Shown here one piece after another: positions 1 to 8,344 of a stretch of 39,999 nucleotides of DNA. Origin of the DNA: Candidatus Hydrogenedentota bacterium (GTDB lineage Bacteria; Hydrogenedentota; Hydrogenedentia; Hydrogenedentales; CAITNO01); contig JAAYBJ010000167.1 in assembly GCA_012730105.1 (NCBI GenBank), positions 1 to 39,999 on the forward strand, written 5' to 3'. Below the pieces are notes generated by a model. It ran no database searches, was not told where the DNA came from, and worked only from the letters and a program-made list of their open reading frames with translations. Numbering within the stretch: position 1 is the first letter of the stretch; every line of letters starts with the position of its first letter. The translations under genes and the position numbers were made by a program.

Positions 1-264
1 ACCAACATCGGATTGATAGACCGTTCATGCCTTAAAAAACGCACCCCTAAATCGGTACTCCCAGCCAGGGGAAGTACCTTAAACTTTTCGGGAAAAGTCC
101 TATTCCCGCTGAGCTAAGACAATATGACGATAATTTATTTTAGAAAACCAAGCATATACTTTCCGATAAGGTAAAATATTTATACTTCTTGTTTAAACCC
201 GTAATTTAGATGAACAGGGAAGGCAAAGTGTTTCTCTGCTAAAATAAAAAAACACAGGTAAAAA
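1..264. other. AT-rich upstream region with hairpins, no gene seen
   Basis: This stretch leads into the surface-protein gene that starts at 265. It contains a hairpin with 6-bp arms GGTACT/AGTACC (54-59 with 73-78) and a second short hairpin, CTTTTC/GAAAAG-like, around 85-98. They could be a terminator or leader structure for something left of the window. I compared it by eye with common riboswitches and stable RNAs and did not recognise it. An AGG at about 257-259 sits roughly 6 bases before the ATG at 265 and may serve as its ribosome binding site. No promoter is convincing because AT-rich hexamers are too common here. Confidence 0.35.
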
Positions 265-2532
265 ATGAAAAACTTTATTTTTGCCCAACTTTGTTTTGTT
301 ACGGTAATTATTTTAAGATCTGCTTACGCACAAGATCCAATACTAATCAGTAACATCGAGCAACTGCAAAGAATCGGTCTTGAGGCAGGGTATCCTTTAA
401 ATGGTCATTATGTGTTGATGGGGAATGTTGATGCATCAGTAACAGCAGAATGGAACAATGGGGCCGGCTTTGCGCCTCTTGGAACAACAGAGCCACCTAG
501 CACTTTTACAGGGACTCTTGACGGGGGAGGTTATATCATCTCAGGACTAGTAATTAACCGCGAAGATGATATTGATGTGGGCTTGTTCAGAATGGTGGAC
601 GAAGGAGGTGTTGTCAAAAACGTTAAGTTTAGTAACGTACAAGTTGCAGGTAACAATAATGCCGCCGTCATTGGAATATATAATAAAGGCACGATCGAAA
701 ATATCATTCTTGATGACGCTTCTAATATTAGTGGGTTAAGATATGTAGGCAGTATTGTATCAGACAATCAAACACAAGGAACTATCAGAAATTGTATGAG
801 TTCTGCGTTTATTAAGTATAATGGACGATGGGGCAGAGTCGGCGGTATCGTTTCAGTAAACAGTGGAAGCATTCATAATTGTAATATGCTCGGTGAAATT
901 GATGGAAAAGACAGTTATAAAAGTTATATAGGTGGTATCATAGGGCATAATATGGGTATTGCGGTCAATTGCTATGCCAAGTGTAAGGTAACAGGTGATG
1001 ATGTTATAGGTGGTTTTGTAGGTAGAAATAATAACCTAATTCAACAATGTTTTGCTACAGGCGATGTAATTGGAGATGGTTGTGTCGGTGGATTTTGCGG
1101 AATACTCACTGGCATTTCTGGAACAATAACTCAATGTTTTGCCATAGGTAATGTTAGCGGGCGATTTAGCGTTGGTGGCTTAGTGGGGTGTGGAGACATA
1201 CAGATCGGTCTAGATGGAAGTTCTAGATATTTAGGTACTATTATTGAGTGCTATTCTGTCGGCAAGGTTGCTGGAACCACTACCGTTGGTGGTCTTATAG
1301 GTGAAAGAGCAGAAACCGTAACCAGAAGTTACTGGGATATAGACACAAGTAAAACACTTAACTCTGCTGGCGGAATAGGGTTGCATACGTTTCAGATGCA
1401 ACAACGATCTAATTATGAAAACTGGGATTTCAATTCTGTGTGGGGTATTGTTGATGGAAATTCATATCCTTATCTGTTGTGGTATGCTAACAGTCTTGAG
1501 GGTGAGGGTGAGGACATCGAAGGAGAGGGGGAAACAATAGAGGGTGAGGGTGAAATACTCGCCGAGGGCGAGATACCTTTAGAGGGGGAAGGAGAAGGCG
1601 GGCTCGAGGGTGAAGGTGAGGTGCTTATTGAAGGTGAAGGCGAAATACCTATTGAAGGCGAAGGTGAGGTTGTCGAAGGCGAATCTATTGAAGGGGAGGG
1701 AGAAGTGCTACTTGAAGGTGAGGGCGAAATAGTAACAGAAGGTGAAGGAGAACCTGCTGAGGGTGAAGGGGAAATTGAACAACCCGTAGAGGGTGAAGGT
1801 GAACAACAGTCTAGTGGGATTACGGTTACCTCGTGCGTGATGACGCCAAACCCTGTGAATCCCAAGAAATATGTTGCGCTAGGTGGTTTGGGTGGCCAGT
1901 ATCATGGCGCTCCCGGTTTGAACAAGATAAAGGTAACAGTAGGTTTCCGTAATGTCGCGGGTGCCTGGGTGGGCGGCGACCCTGTAGTAGTGTGGACCGG
2001 TTTCCCAGGAACGAGTTGGAATTATTGGTCGGGCAGTGCCGTGATCACTGCACCTTCGAATACGGGGACATACAACATCTGGGTGCGCAATACCGGGACA
2101 GAAAGAGATGAAGATGCAATCAAGGACTTTAAGGATGCAGTGCCAACGAATGTCGATGAGAAACAAAATGATAAGTGGGATGCTCCATTACTGGTGAAAG
2201 TAGAGATTATCGAAGGCGAATCCATTGAAGGCGAACCTCCTGAAGGTGAGCGTATAGAGGGCGAACAGGCTGAGGGTGAAGTACTAGTCGAGGGCGAGTC
2301 TGAAGGTGAAATCCAAATCGAAGGTGAAGTAATCATCGAAGACGAAGGCGAGTTCTCCGAGGGCGAAGGAGAACCAAAATGCGGTAGCGCGGTATCAGCT
2401 GGCGGCGGTGTATTTGGTTGTAACAAGAGTATGTTAGCGCCCGAAGGCGTCAATCGAACCTTGGGAGACTGGCTGGTTATTGGAATGACGCTTATGGCAC
2501 TGACCGCCTTAACATATTTCGTCAAGAAATAG
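265..2532 (+). CDS. Secreted GLUG-repeat surface protein with Glu-Gly-Glu repeats and C-terminal anchor
   Basis: Predicted exported 755-aa surface protein. Residues 1-22 form a signal peptide ending in AYA. Residues about 70-390 contain repeated GG[FIL][VIC]G units followed by NCY/QCF segments, as in GLUG-motif adhesins and peptidase-associated proteins that form beta-helices. Residues about 413-514 are a low-complexity EGEGE tract, about 517-648 look like an Ig/fibronectin-type beta domain, and about 650-705 are a second EGE tract. The end has two Cys (706, 719), a hydrophobic helix at about 733-752 and a final KK, resembling a CTERM-type sorting tail, although I cannot assign it to a named class. 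Codon use is much more AT-rich than in genes to its right, which may mean transfer or relaxed selection. The Glu-rich spacers would give a strongly acidic stalk. A role in adhesion or the cell surface is inference; the substrate is unknown. Confidence 0.85.
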   Translation: MKNFIFAQLCFVTVIILRSAYAQDPILISNIEQLQRIGLEAGYPLNGHYVLMGNVDASVTAEWNNGAGFAPLGTTEPPSTFTGTLDGGGYIISGLVINREDDIDVGLFRMVDEGGVVKNVKFSNVQVAGNNNAAVIGIYNKGTIENIILDDASNISGLRYVGSIVSDNQTQGTIRNCMSSAFIKYNGRWGRVGGIVSVNSGSIHNCNMLGEIDGKDSYKSYIGGIIGHNMGIAVNCYAKCKVTGDDVIGGFVGRNNNLIQQCFATGDVIGDGCVGGFCGILTGISGTITQCFAIGNVSGRFSVGGLVGCGDIQIGLDGSSRYLGTIIECYSVGKVAGTTTVGGLIGERAETVTRSYWDIDTSKTLNSAGGIGLHTFQMQQRSNYENWDFNSVWGIVDGNSYPYLLWYANSLEGEGEDIEGEGETIEGEGEILAEGEIPLEGEGEGGLEGEGEVLIEGEGEIPIEGEGEVVEGESIEGEGEVLLEGEGEIVTEGEGEPAEGEGEIEQPVEGEGEQQSSGITVTSCVMTPNPVNPKKYVALGGLGGQYHGAPGLNKIKVTVGFRNVAGAWVGGDPVVVWTGFPGTSWNYWSGSAVITAPSNTGTYNIWVRNTGTERDEDAIKDFKDAVPTNVDEKQNDKWDAPLLVKVEIIEGESIEGEPPEGERIEGEQAEGEVLVEGESEGEIQIEGEVIIEDEGEFSEGEGEPKCGSAVSAGGGVFGCNKSMLAPEGVNRTLGDWLVIGMTLMALTALTYFVKK

Positions 2533-2545
2533 TGCGTGAAAAATT

Positions 2546-2574
2546 AACCCTCTTGCCTGTGTCGCAGGAGGGTT
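2546..2574 (+). terminator. Intrinsic terminator after the GLUG/EGEGE gene
   Basis: An 11-bp stem, AACCCTCTTGC pairing with GCAGGAGGGTT with one T-G wobble, has a 7-base loop and begins 14 bases after the stop codon. A short T-containing run (ATTTCGT) follows. It ends the upstream gene and separates it from the minus-strand hydrolase. Confidence 0.75.
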
Positions 2575-2853
2575 ATTTCGTATCATAAATAAGGCTGTCA
2601 GGGCTATCACCCTGGATATGGGGAGATACAAGCAACGCTGCCGTAAATTAGGATTGCCTGAGCGGGTTGACATTCCATGCCAAAGGCTTTTTTTCCCCAG
2701 TGTGTCTATGTTACGAACATTCTTAAAATCTTTCTTAGCATTAAAAAAACACGCTCTGTCAACAGCATGCTGGCGGATACCGAACTGTGTCTTCGTATGG
2801 AAGAAACTTATGTCTTGACTGTGCCCGGTTATCCCCGACCATCGGTTCTTGAC
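2575..2853. other. Intergenic region, nothing recognised
   Basis: Between the terminator and the stop codon of the convergent hydrolase. A 66-codon plus-strand frame (2618-2818) exists, but it has no Shine-Dalgarno site, unusual composition and no recognisable similarity. I read no gene here. It may contain decayed sequence. Confidence 0.4.
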
Positions 2854-3729
2854 TTACAATGCTGTCTCTGCCGCAGGCAGGCTTTCCAGATAACCCAACG
2901 AGGACAGGAAGCAATCCATCTTTTTTACCGTATCGGTATAGTTTTCCTTGTTCTTGAAATTAAAGAAGCCATGTTTCTGGCCTTCGTAGATTTCCAGGTC
3001 ACAACGAATGCCCTTCTCCGCCATTTTTGTTTTGAACGCTTCCGCGGATTCCAGGGGAACGACCTCATCCTTCGTACCCAGGAAAATAATGGTTGCGGGT
3101 GTGTTTCCGCTGATGTTGTGCATGGGCGAAATATCCTGCCAGTATTCCTTGACCCGTTTATGGGCCTGTGTACCCGGCCCCGTATCCAAGACCGGGTTAA
3201 ACAATACCAACGCGTTTGGCAGGCTGCTTACGGTCAAGTCTTCCTTTTCTTCATCGAAGGCTGTAACCGTACCGGTGGCCACCGCGACATGCCCCCCTGC
3301 GGAACCGCCTGCGGCGGCGATTCTGTCCGGGTCTATGCCCAGTTCACCCGCATGCTGCCGGATCCACCGGATGGCGGACTTCCCGTCCTTCACGCATTCA
3401 CGCGGGGAGGTCTTGTGACGTGAAAAGACGCGGTAATCCGCCGATAGGGCCACCATGCCCCGGGAAGCCAGGTATTCGCAGTGGGGGTAAAACTGGGTCG
3501 GGGAACCGCTGTTCCAGCCGCCACCGAAAAAGAATACAATAGCGGCGCGCTTGTCGGTCGGACTATGCTCCGGGGGCGTAAACAGGTACAGTTTAAGTTG
3601 TACATCCCCCACGGTTTTGTACACCACCTCCCTGTCCGGGGTAAAACCTTCCACCTCAAGCGCGTTTATGGAAAATGCGATCAGGAACAACGGCAAAAAG
3701 CAGCAGCAACTCTTTTTGGCACGGGGCAT
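2854..3729 (-). CDS. Secreted alpha/beta-hydrolase (esterase/acetylxylan-esterase-like)
   Basis: 291-aa serine hydrolase with an N-terminal export signal (KK, then a Cys/Leu/Phe-rich core, residues 1-23). The alpha/beta-hydrolase fold is shown by an oxyanion segment FFFGGGW (67-72, Phe where the family often has His), the nucleophile elbow GGSAGG with Ser143, a probable acid Asp221 in GTKDE, and His253 in QKHGF. This arrangement matches the BD-FAE/hormone-sensitive-lipase-like esterases that remove acyl groups from polysaccharides or small esters. An AAAGG lies about 10 bases before the ATG. It is a single gene, convergent with the surface protein and separated from its upstream neighbour by more than 500 bases. 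The substrate cannot be told from the sequence; the many glycan enzymes in the window make a carbohydrate ester plausible. Confidence 0.85.
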   Translation of the reverse strand: MPRAKKSCCCFLPLFLIAFSINALEVEGFTPDREVVYKTVGDVQLKLYLFTPPEHSPTDKRAAIVFFFGGGWNSGSPTQFYPHCEYLASRGMVALSADYRVFSRHKTSPRECVKDGKSAIRWIRQHAGELGIDPDRIAAAGGSAGGHVAVATGTVTAFDEEKEDLTVSSLPNALVLFNPVLDTGPGTQAHKRVKEYWQDISPMHNISGNTPATIIFLGTKDEVVPLESAEAFKTKMAEKGIRCDLEIYEGQKHGFFNFKNKENYTDTVKKMDCFLSSLGYLESLPAAETAL

Positions 3730-4261
3730 GTTGTTTTGCCTTTCTTAACAGGGTTACGAGAGGTAGAAAGCGTTCCCCCCTTTATTTTTCACCATTTAGA
3801 CAATGGGCTGCAAATTTCCCCGGAATCCTGCGATACCATCAAAATCAACAAACTCCGTCATTCCGGTTTTTTCGCGCCAATAGACTCGTATCAAGGGAAT
3901 TACTGTTTATGCGCGAAAAAGACCGGAATCCAGGTTCAAAAAACGTTGGCAGGCAATAAAAGAAAATGTTTTTGTGTTTGTAAAATTCGTTAAGGCGCCG
4001 CAATCTAGATGTCAGTCTTTTTCGCGGTATACCGGCATGACGTTTACAGGAAGGGATTTGTGAACAAAGTAAACAGGGAATGATTTCTTGATAAGAGAAG
4101 GAAAACGCCGGAACGGCAGAGTCGGTGGATTATCCATGATTTAAACATCTCCGCCTTACAGACGTTATTCAGGTAGTGGCCGCACGGCCACATCTGTTGT
4201 GTTTTAGGGTTAAATATGTCACACTGTATCCAAAGATTAAACCTGAACAAGGAGACCCGCG
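3730..4261. other. 532-bp divergent intergenic region with palindromes
   Basis: This region separates the divergent hydrolase and DUF4139 genes and must hold both promoters, though none stands out. It contains the interspersed palindrome at 3860-3929, a related TCTTTTTCGCG segment near 4015-4026, and a perfect hairpin GTGGCC-GCAC-GGCCAC at 4176-4191 about 70 bases before the DUF4139 start. That hairpin could be a leader structure or protein-binding site. No ORF here has a ribosome binding site or a recognisable product. Confidence 0.5.
3860..3929. repeat. REP-like imperfect palindrome
   Basis: Arms ATTCCGGTTTTTTCGCGC (3860-3877) and GCGCGAAAAAGACCGGAAT (3911-3929) are reverse complements apart from one extra or changed base, enclosing a 33-base centre. 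The outer context, CGTCATTCCGG...CCGGAATCCAG, is like the GTCATTCCGG/CCGGAATCC extragenic palindromes found in many bacterial genomes. A single clear copy is present in this window. Confidence 0.65.
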
Positions 4262-5716
4262 ATGAAAGCGAACTACCTGTTGATCGTAGTGGCCATGCTG
4301 CTGTCCCTCGCCCCGGCTTACGTACAAGCACCGGAGCTGAAGAAACTGGAAGATAAAGTGACCGGCCAGCTGCAGACCGGCCAGACCACGCTGGAGGACC
4401 AGACGGACGTGGCCGTGACGGTGTACAACAATAACCGGGCGCTGGTGCGCGATCGCCGGAACATTAAAATGTTGCCCGGCGAATATGCCCTGCGTTTCAT
4501 GAATGTAGCGGCGTCCATCCTCCCGGAGACCGTGAGCCTCCGTTCTCTCAACGATCCTGGCGCACTGCAAATCCTGGAGCAGAACTATGAGTTCGACCTG
4601 ATGAGCCCGGAAAAACTGATGGAAAAATATGTGGGGCGCGAGGTGATGCTGGTGAACAAGAGCAGCGACTATACGTTCTACGAACAGCCGGCAACCCTGC
4701 TCAGCGTGAATAACGGGCCGGTATATAAGGTGGAAGACAAGATTTACCTGGGCCACCCCGGCCAGGTGGTGCTGCCGGAGATCCCGGAGGAACTGATCGC
4801 CAAACCCACGCTGGTATGGCTGTTAAGCAACGAGGGCACCGACCATGAGGTGGAAGCCACCTACCTGACCGAGGGCATGAACTGGCGCGCCGATTACGTG
4901 CTGACCCTGAACCGCGAGGAGACCGCTCTGGACATCGAGGGCTGGGTGACCCTGACCAACCAGTCCGGCACCGCCTACAACAACGCCCAGTTGAAACTCA
5001 TCGCGGGCGATGTGAACGTTGTGCAGCCGGAGCGGCGGCGCGAAGTCAAAATGGCCATGATGGACATGGCCGCGGGCGCGCCGCCCATGATGGAGGAAGA
5101 GGCCTTCGCCGAGTATCACCTCTACACCCTGGAACGCCGCACCACCATCCGTGAGAACCAGACCAAACAGGTCAGCCTGCTTCACGGTTCCAATGTGGCC
5201 CTGGAAAAGCATTATGAGTTCCGGGGGGACATGAATTTCTACAGCAGACCCATCAGTGCCCTGCGCGACACGAATGCCGACGTCTTCCTCACCTTCAAGA
5301 ATCGCGAAGAGAATGGCCTGGGCATGCCGCTGCCCGGCGGCGTCATGCGCGTATACCAGGCGGACAAGTCCGGCATGCTCCAGTTCTCCGGCGAGGACCG
5401 CATCCATCATACGCCGAAGAACGAAGAAGTGCGCCTGACCCTGGGCAAGGCCTTCGACGTGGTCGGCGACCGCGTCCAAGACGACTACAAGGCGCTGGGG
5501 CCGAACATGCATGAGGCCGCATTCACCATCTCCGTGCGCAACCGCAAGGACACGGCCATCAAGGTGGACGTGGTTGAACCCCTGCCTGGCGACTGGACCA
5601 TCACCGAGCAGTCGGTTCAACATGTTAAGAAGGACGCCCACACGGCCATTTTTACGCTGGACGTACCCGCCGACAGCGAAGTGAAACTGAGTTACCGGGT
5701 CCGGGTGAGATACTGA
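4262..5716 (+). CDS. DUF4139 domain protein, exported
   Basis: 484-aa protein with a signal peptide (residues 1-23). It has an N-terminal segment TVYNNNRALVRDRR, typical of the start of the DUF4139/mucoidy-inhibitor-A-like family, and a beta-rich C-terminal DUF4139 region (about 190-484) containing LTNQSGTAYNNAQLKLIAGD and a final LSYRVRVRY strand. An AAGGAG seven bases before the ATG fixes the start. The biochemical role of this family is not established; related proteins are periplasmic or surface. The next gene, nnrE, begins one base after its stop (TGATATG), so translation is probably coupled, although a functional link to NAD(P)HX repair is not obvious. The coiled-coil domain of MuiA-type relatives is missing. 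Confidence 0.85.
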   Translation: MKANYLLIVVAMLLSLAPAYVQAPELKKLEDKVTGQLQTGQTTLEDQTDVAVTVYNNNRALVRDRRNIKMLPGEYALRFMNVAASILPETVSLRSLNDPGALQILEQNYEFDLMSPEKLMEKYVGREVMLVNKSSDYTFYEQPATLLSVNNGPVYKVEDKIYLGHPGQVVLPEIPEELIAKPTLVWLLSNEGTDHEVEATYLTEGMNWRADYVLTLNREETALDIEGWVTLTNQSGTAYNNAQLKLIAGDVNVVQPERRREVKMAMMDMAAGAPPMMEEEAFAEYHLYTLERRTTIRENQTKQVSLLHGSNVALEKHYEFRGDMNFYSRPISALRDTNADVFLTFKNREENGLGMPLPGGVMRVYQADKSGMLQFSGEDRIHHTPKNEEVRLTLGKAFDVVGDRVQDDYKALGPNMHEAAFTISVRNRKDTAIKVDVVEPLPGDWTITEQSVQHVKKDAHTAIFTLDVPADSEVKLSYRVRVRY

Positions 5717-5717
5717 T

Positions 5718-6410
5718 ATGAAAACATTGACTGCCGCACAAATGCGCGAGGCGGATCGCCGCTGCATACAGGAGATAGGCATCCCCGGCGTGGTCCTGAT
5801 GAACAACGCCGGGACTGCCATATTCAATCAAATCAACCGGGGCCCCGTAGGGATAGTGTGCGGCAAGGGCAACAACGGCGGCGACGGGTTCGTTGTCGCC
5901 CGCCTGGCGCTGCTCGCGGGACTGGAAACCCGTGTGGTACTCGTGGCACGGCCTGAGGAAATCGGCGGCGACGCAGGCGTGTTCATGAACGTCTACAGGA
6001 ATCTCGCCGGCACCCTGGAAAGCGTTACGGAAGAAGTGGAAACGGCCGCCGCCGTGGGACGGTTGTCAGACTGCGCCGTGCTGGTGGACGCCCTGCTGGG
6101 CACGGGCATAAAAGGCGAGGTGCGCGGCCCGATCCGAGCGGCCATCGATGCCTGGCCGGAAGTCTATACGATAGCGGTGGATTTGCCTTCGGGAATGAAC
6201 GCGGACACGGGAGAAGTCTGCGGCGCCTGCGTCCGGGCAGATGTCACTGTGACTTTCGCTTTCTCCAAGCAGGGCTTTCTCGCCCCCGGCGCGCGGGACC
6301 TGCTCGGTGACCTCATTGTCGCCGACATCGGCATTCCCGACTGGTGCGCCGATGACGCAGCCTGGGCCGCGAAAAAACCTGCCGTGGACGCGTACCAGGT
6401 TATTGACTGA
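5718..6410 (+). CDS. nnrE: NAD(P)H-hydrate epimerase (YjeF N-terminal domain)
   Basis: 230-aa single-domain protein that epimerises the R and S forms of damaged NAD(P)H hydrate so that the dehydratase can repair it. It shows the family start LTAAQMREADRR, the glycine loop GKGNNGGDG (49-57), DALLGTGIKGEVRGP near 119-133 and DLPSGMNADTGE. It ends where the epimerase domain ends: the NAD(P)HX dehydratase (NnrD, YjeF C-terminal) that is fused in many bacteria is absent here and should be encoded elsewhere. The ATG lies one base after the DUF4139 stop. Its last 11 bases overlap the end of the convergent lipoprotein gene. Confidence 0.93.
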   Translation: MKTLTAAQMREADRRCIQEIGIPGVVLMNNAGTAIFNQINRGPVGIVCGKGNNGGDGFVVARLALLAGLETRVVLVARPEEIGGDAGVFMNVYRNLAGTLESVTEEVETAAAVGRLSDCAVLVDALLGTGIKGEVRGPIRAAIDAWPEVYTIAVDLPSGMNADTGEVCGACVRADVTVTFAFSKQGFLAPGARDLLGDLIVADIGIPDWCADDAAWAAKKPAVDAYQVID

Positions 6411-8073
6411 CCACGAAGCTCTGCCCGTCATTGTAAAGGGAATTATCAGCTTCAAACGCGGTAAAGGGTGTATCCACCGCCTGATCAAAGTCAAAACGCA
6501 ACATGGCGCCGAAGGAGGCGAAGGGAATGGGCGCGCCACCGGTAAGCGTAATCCATTTGGCGCCGTCCACATCGTCTTCGATGGTCATGTTCCACCCGGC
6601 CAGCAGGCCGTCATCCCCGGGGCCCACCACGGAGGTTTCGAAGGTGTAGTCGCTCATCACCCGCAAGCGGAATACGTTGATATCGTAAGGCACATACCCG
6701 GCCCGGAGAAACACGGTCGTGTTGCCCGGCGTGTCGGACTGCATCAGCACCAGGTTTCCCCGGAGCGGATCCCCGACATAACTTTGCGCCCGGAAGACCT
6801 TGTCCGCCCGGCAGGTCGCGCTGGAGGCTCCAAACACGAGTTTTATGGACGGCACCACGGCCATACCATCCCGCCGCAGGCTTGCCCATCGGACCACATA
6901 CTGGCCGTTCAGGTCTTCGATAATCCGCTCAAAGGAGGACTGCAGGTCATCCAGGGATGATGCCGAAATAAAGCGCCCGTTGGCGGCGATCGCCAGCGTG
7001 ATCAGGTCGGCGGCGTCTATGCTGTCCCCGAATCCCACGGCAATGATGCGCACCCCCAGGTTCTTGGCGGCGTTGATGATCACGGGGGCGCTGATAACGC
7101 TGGAGGTGTCGCGGCCGTTGCATAAGAGCACAATATACTTTTCATCCAGAGGATTTAGACCAAGCGCGTCGAAGCGCGCGAGCGAGGAGGCCAGGGCGTC
7201 ATAAATCCGCGCACCGGACGCCCATCCCGAAAAATGTTCCTCCTCGGCCGCGAGGATGCGGTCGGTGACATATTGCCGGTCCACCGTATAGGGGACAACA
7301 AGTTGTGAATCCAGGTTGTCCCGGTAAAATCCGCTGACCGACACGAGCGCGTCTTCGTTGAGGCTGGGCAGGAGTATTTCCGTCGCCGCGCGCTCCATTT
7401 CAGGAATGGCGTTTTCAATCTCATCCATCAGCACGCTGTAGTCGAGGATGATTTCAATCCACAGCTGCCGCGCCGCGCCGCGACGCAGCAGCAATCCCTG
7501 CGGCCGCCCGACGGGCACGTCGTCTTCCCATCCCGAAACCTGAAACTGTGCCGGCTCGCCCGTGACGGAACGGTCACTCCCGTCGCGCAGGGAGAAGGAG
7601 AACTCGACCAGGTAAGGCGAACTGTAGGTGACCACCGGGTTAAGAATATTCAAGGGCGCCAGCGTGGGCGTCAGCTCGTCCTGAACGACCTTGACCTTGA
7701 TGGTAACCGGCTTCACCCCCGATGCCGACAGGGTGATGGTTCCTTCATTTTCTCCTTGCTGGTTTATCCTGCTGCGGTCGATGCGCACCTCGATCTTGTT
7801 TTTGACCAGGCCGCTCATTTCCGGCGGCTTGCATGGCACCATCTCTGGAGCCACCTGGATCCAGGATCTGTCCGTCGTGACGCTTACATCGATGGTGTCC
7901 AGGTTCGCATTGTCGTTGGCGATATCAAAGTACATGGGGCTGGTGTCCCGCTCGAAATTCAATTCGCTGCGGCTGACCCAAATGGCGCTCACATCGCAGC
8001 CGGTCAGGAACAGCGCAGGCAACAGGGGCAGGACACATAACGCGATTCGTCGTGCTCGTGGCATGGATGGCAT
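6400..8073 (-). CDS. Lipoprotein with BACON-like and von Willebrand A domains
   Basis: 557-aa predicted lipoprotein. Residues 1-26 form a type II signal with lipobox LTGC, Cys26 being lipidated. Residues about 29-132 resemble a BACON domain (LNFERD..., a core with SWIQV, and an EGTITLSASG strand). Residues about 205-400 are a von Willebrand A fold starting IEIILDYSVLM, with later IVLLCNGRDTSS and IIAVGFGD. The MIDAS motif is DYSVL rather than DxSxS, so divalent-metal binding may be weakened. The C-terminal 150 residues are beta-rich. AAGGAG five bases before the first ATG supports this start. It is monocistronic and shares a 270-bp divergent region with the ABC-F gene. A role in binding extracellular glycans or proteins is inference. 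Confidence 0.82.
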   Translation of the reverse strand: MPSMPRARRIALCVLPLLPALFLTGCDVSAIWVSRSELNFERDTSPMYFDIANDNANLDTIDVSVTTDRSWIQVAPEMVPCKPPEMSGLVKNKIEVRIDRSRINQQGENEGTITLSASGVKPVTIKVKVVQDELTPTLAPLNILNPVVTYSSPYLVEFSFSLRDGSDRSVTGEPAQFQVSGWEDDVPVGRPQGLLLRRGAARQLWIEIILDYSVLMDEIENAIPEMERAATEILLPSLNEDALVSVSGFYRDNLDSQLVVPYTVDRQYVTDRILAAEEEHFSGWASGARIYDALASSLARFDALGLNPLDEKYIVLLCNGRDTSSVISAPVIINAAKNLGVRIIAVGFGDSIDAADLITLAIAANGRFISASSLDDLQSSFERIIEDLNGQYVVRWASLRRDGMAVVPSIKLVFGASSATCRADKVFRAQSYVGDPLRGNLVLMQSDTPGNTTVFLRAGYVPYDINVFRLRVMSDYTFETSVVGPGDDGLLAGWNMTIEDDVDGAKWITLTGGAPIPFASFGAMLRFDFDQAVDTPFTAFEADNSLYNDGQSFVVSQ

Positions 8074-8232
8074 CTCCTTATGTCCGGATTCATCGCCGCC
8101 GGATTCCTGCCGGCAGGCGACAACCGACTTGTCGCGGCGTAAACGCGTTCCATAAGTCCCGGCACGCGTTTCGGCGCGGATTCAGCCTTTTAACAGCCCG
8201 GAATGGATTTGATTCCTGACGCACTTATAACT

Positions 8233-8241
8233 ATTATACCA
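8233..8241 (-). promoter_or_regulatory. Possible extended -10 promoter for the VWA lipoprotein
   Basis: On the minus strand the sequence reads TGGTATAAT, a perfect -10 with the TGn extension. No good -35 is visible, which is common for extended -10 promoters. It would give a leader of about 150 bases for the lipoprotein gene. Confidence 0.4.
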
Positions 8242-8344
8242 AACATCCCCTTTCACGTTACAGGAATTGCGGGCACCGGTCCGCGGCAACATGCCTGTTT
8301 CCATACTATTTTCGACAACGAACCATTAAAAGCATCTATTTGCC

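Noticed and set aside
1470-1865. Minus-strand frame rich in Ser-Pro
   Set aside because: Exact antisense of the Glu-Gly-Glu repeat; the pattern follows from the coding strand and there is no ribosome binding site.
2677-3423. Plus-strand frame of about 250 codons
   Set aside because: It overlaps the alpha/beta-hydrolase, which has a complete Ser-Asp-His set; no recognisable motif in this frame.
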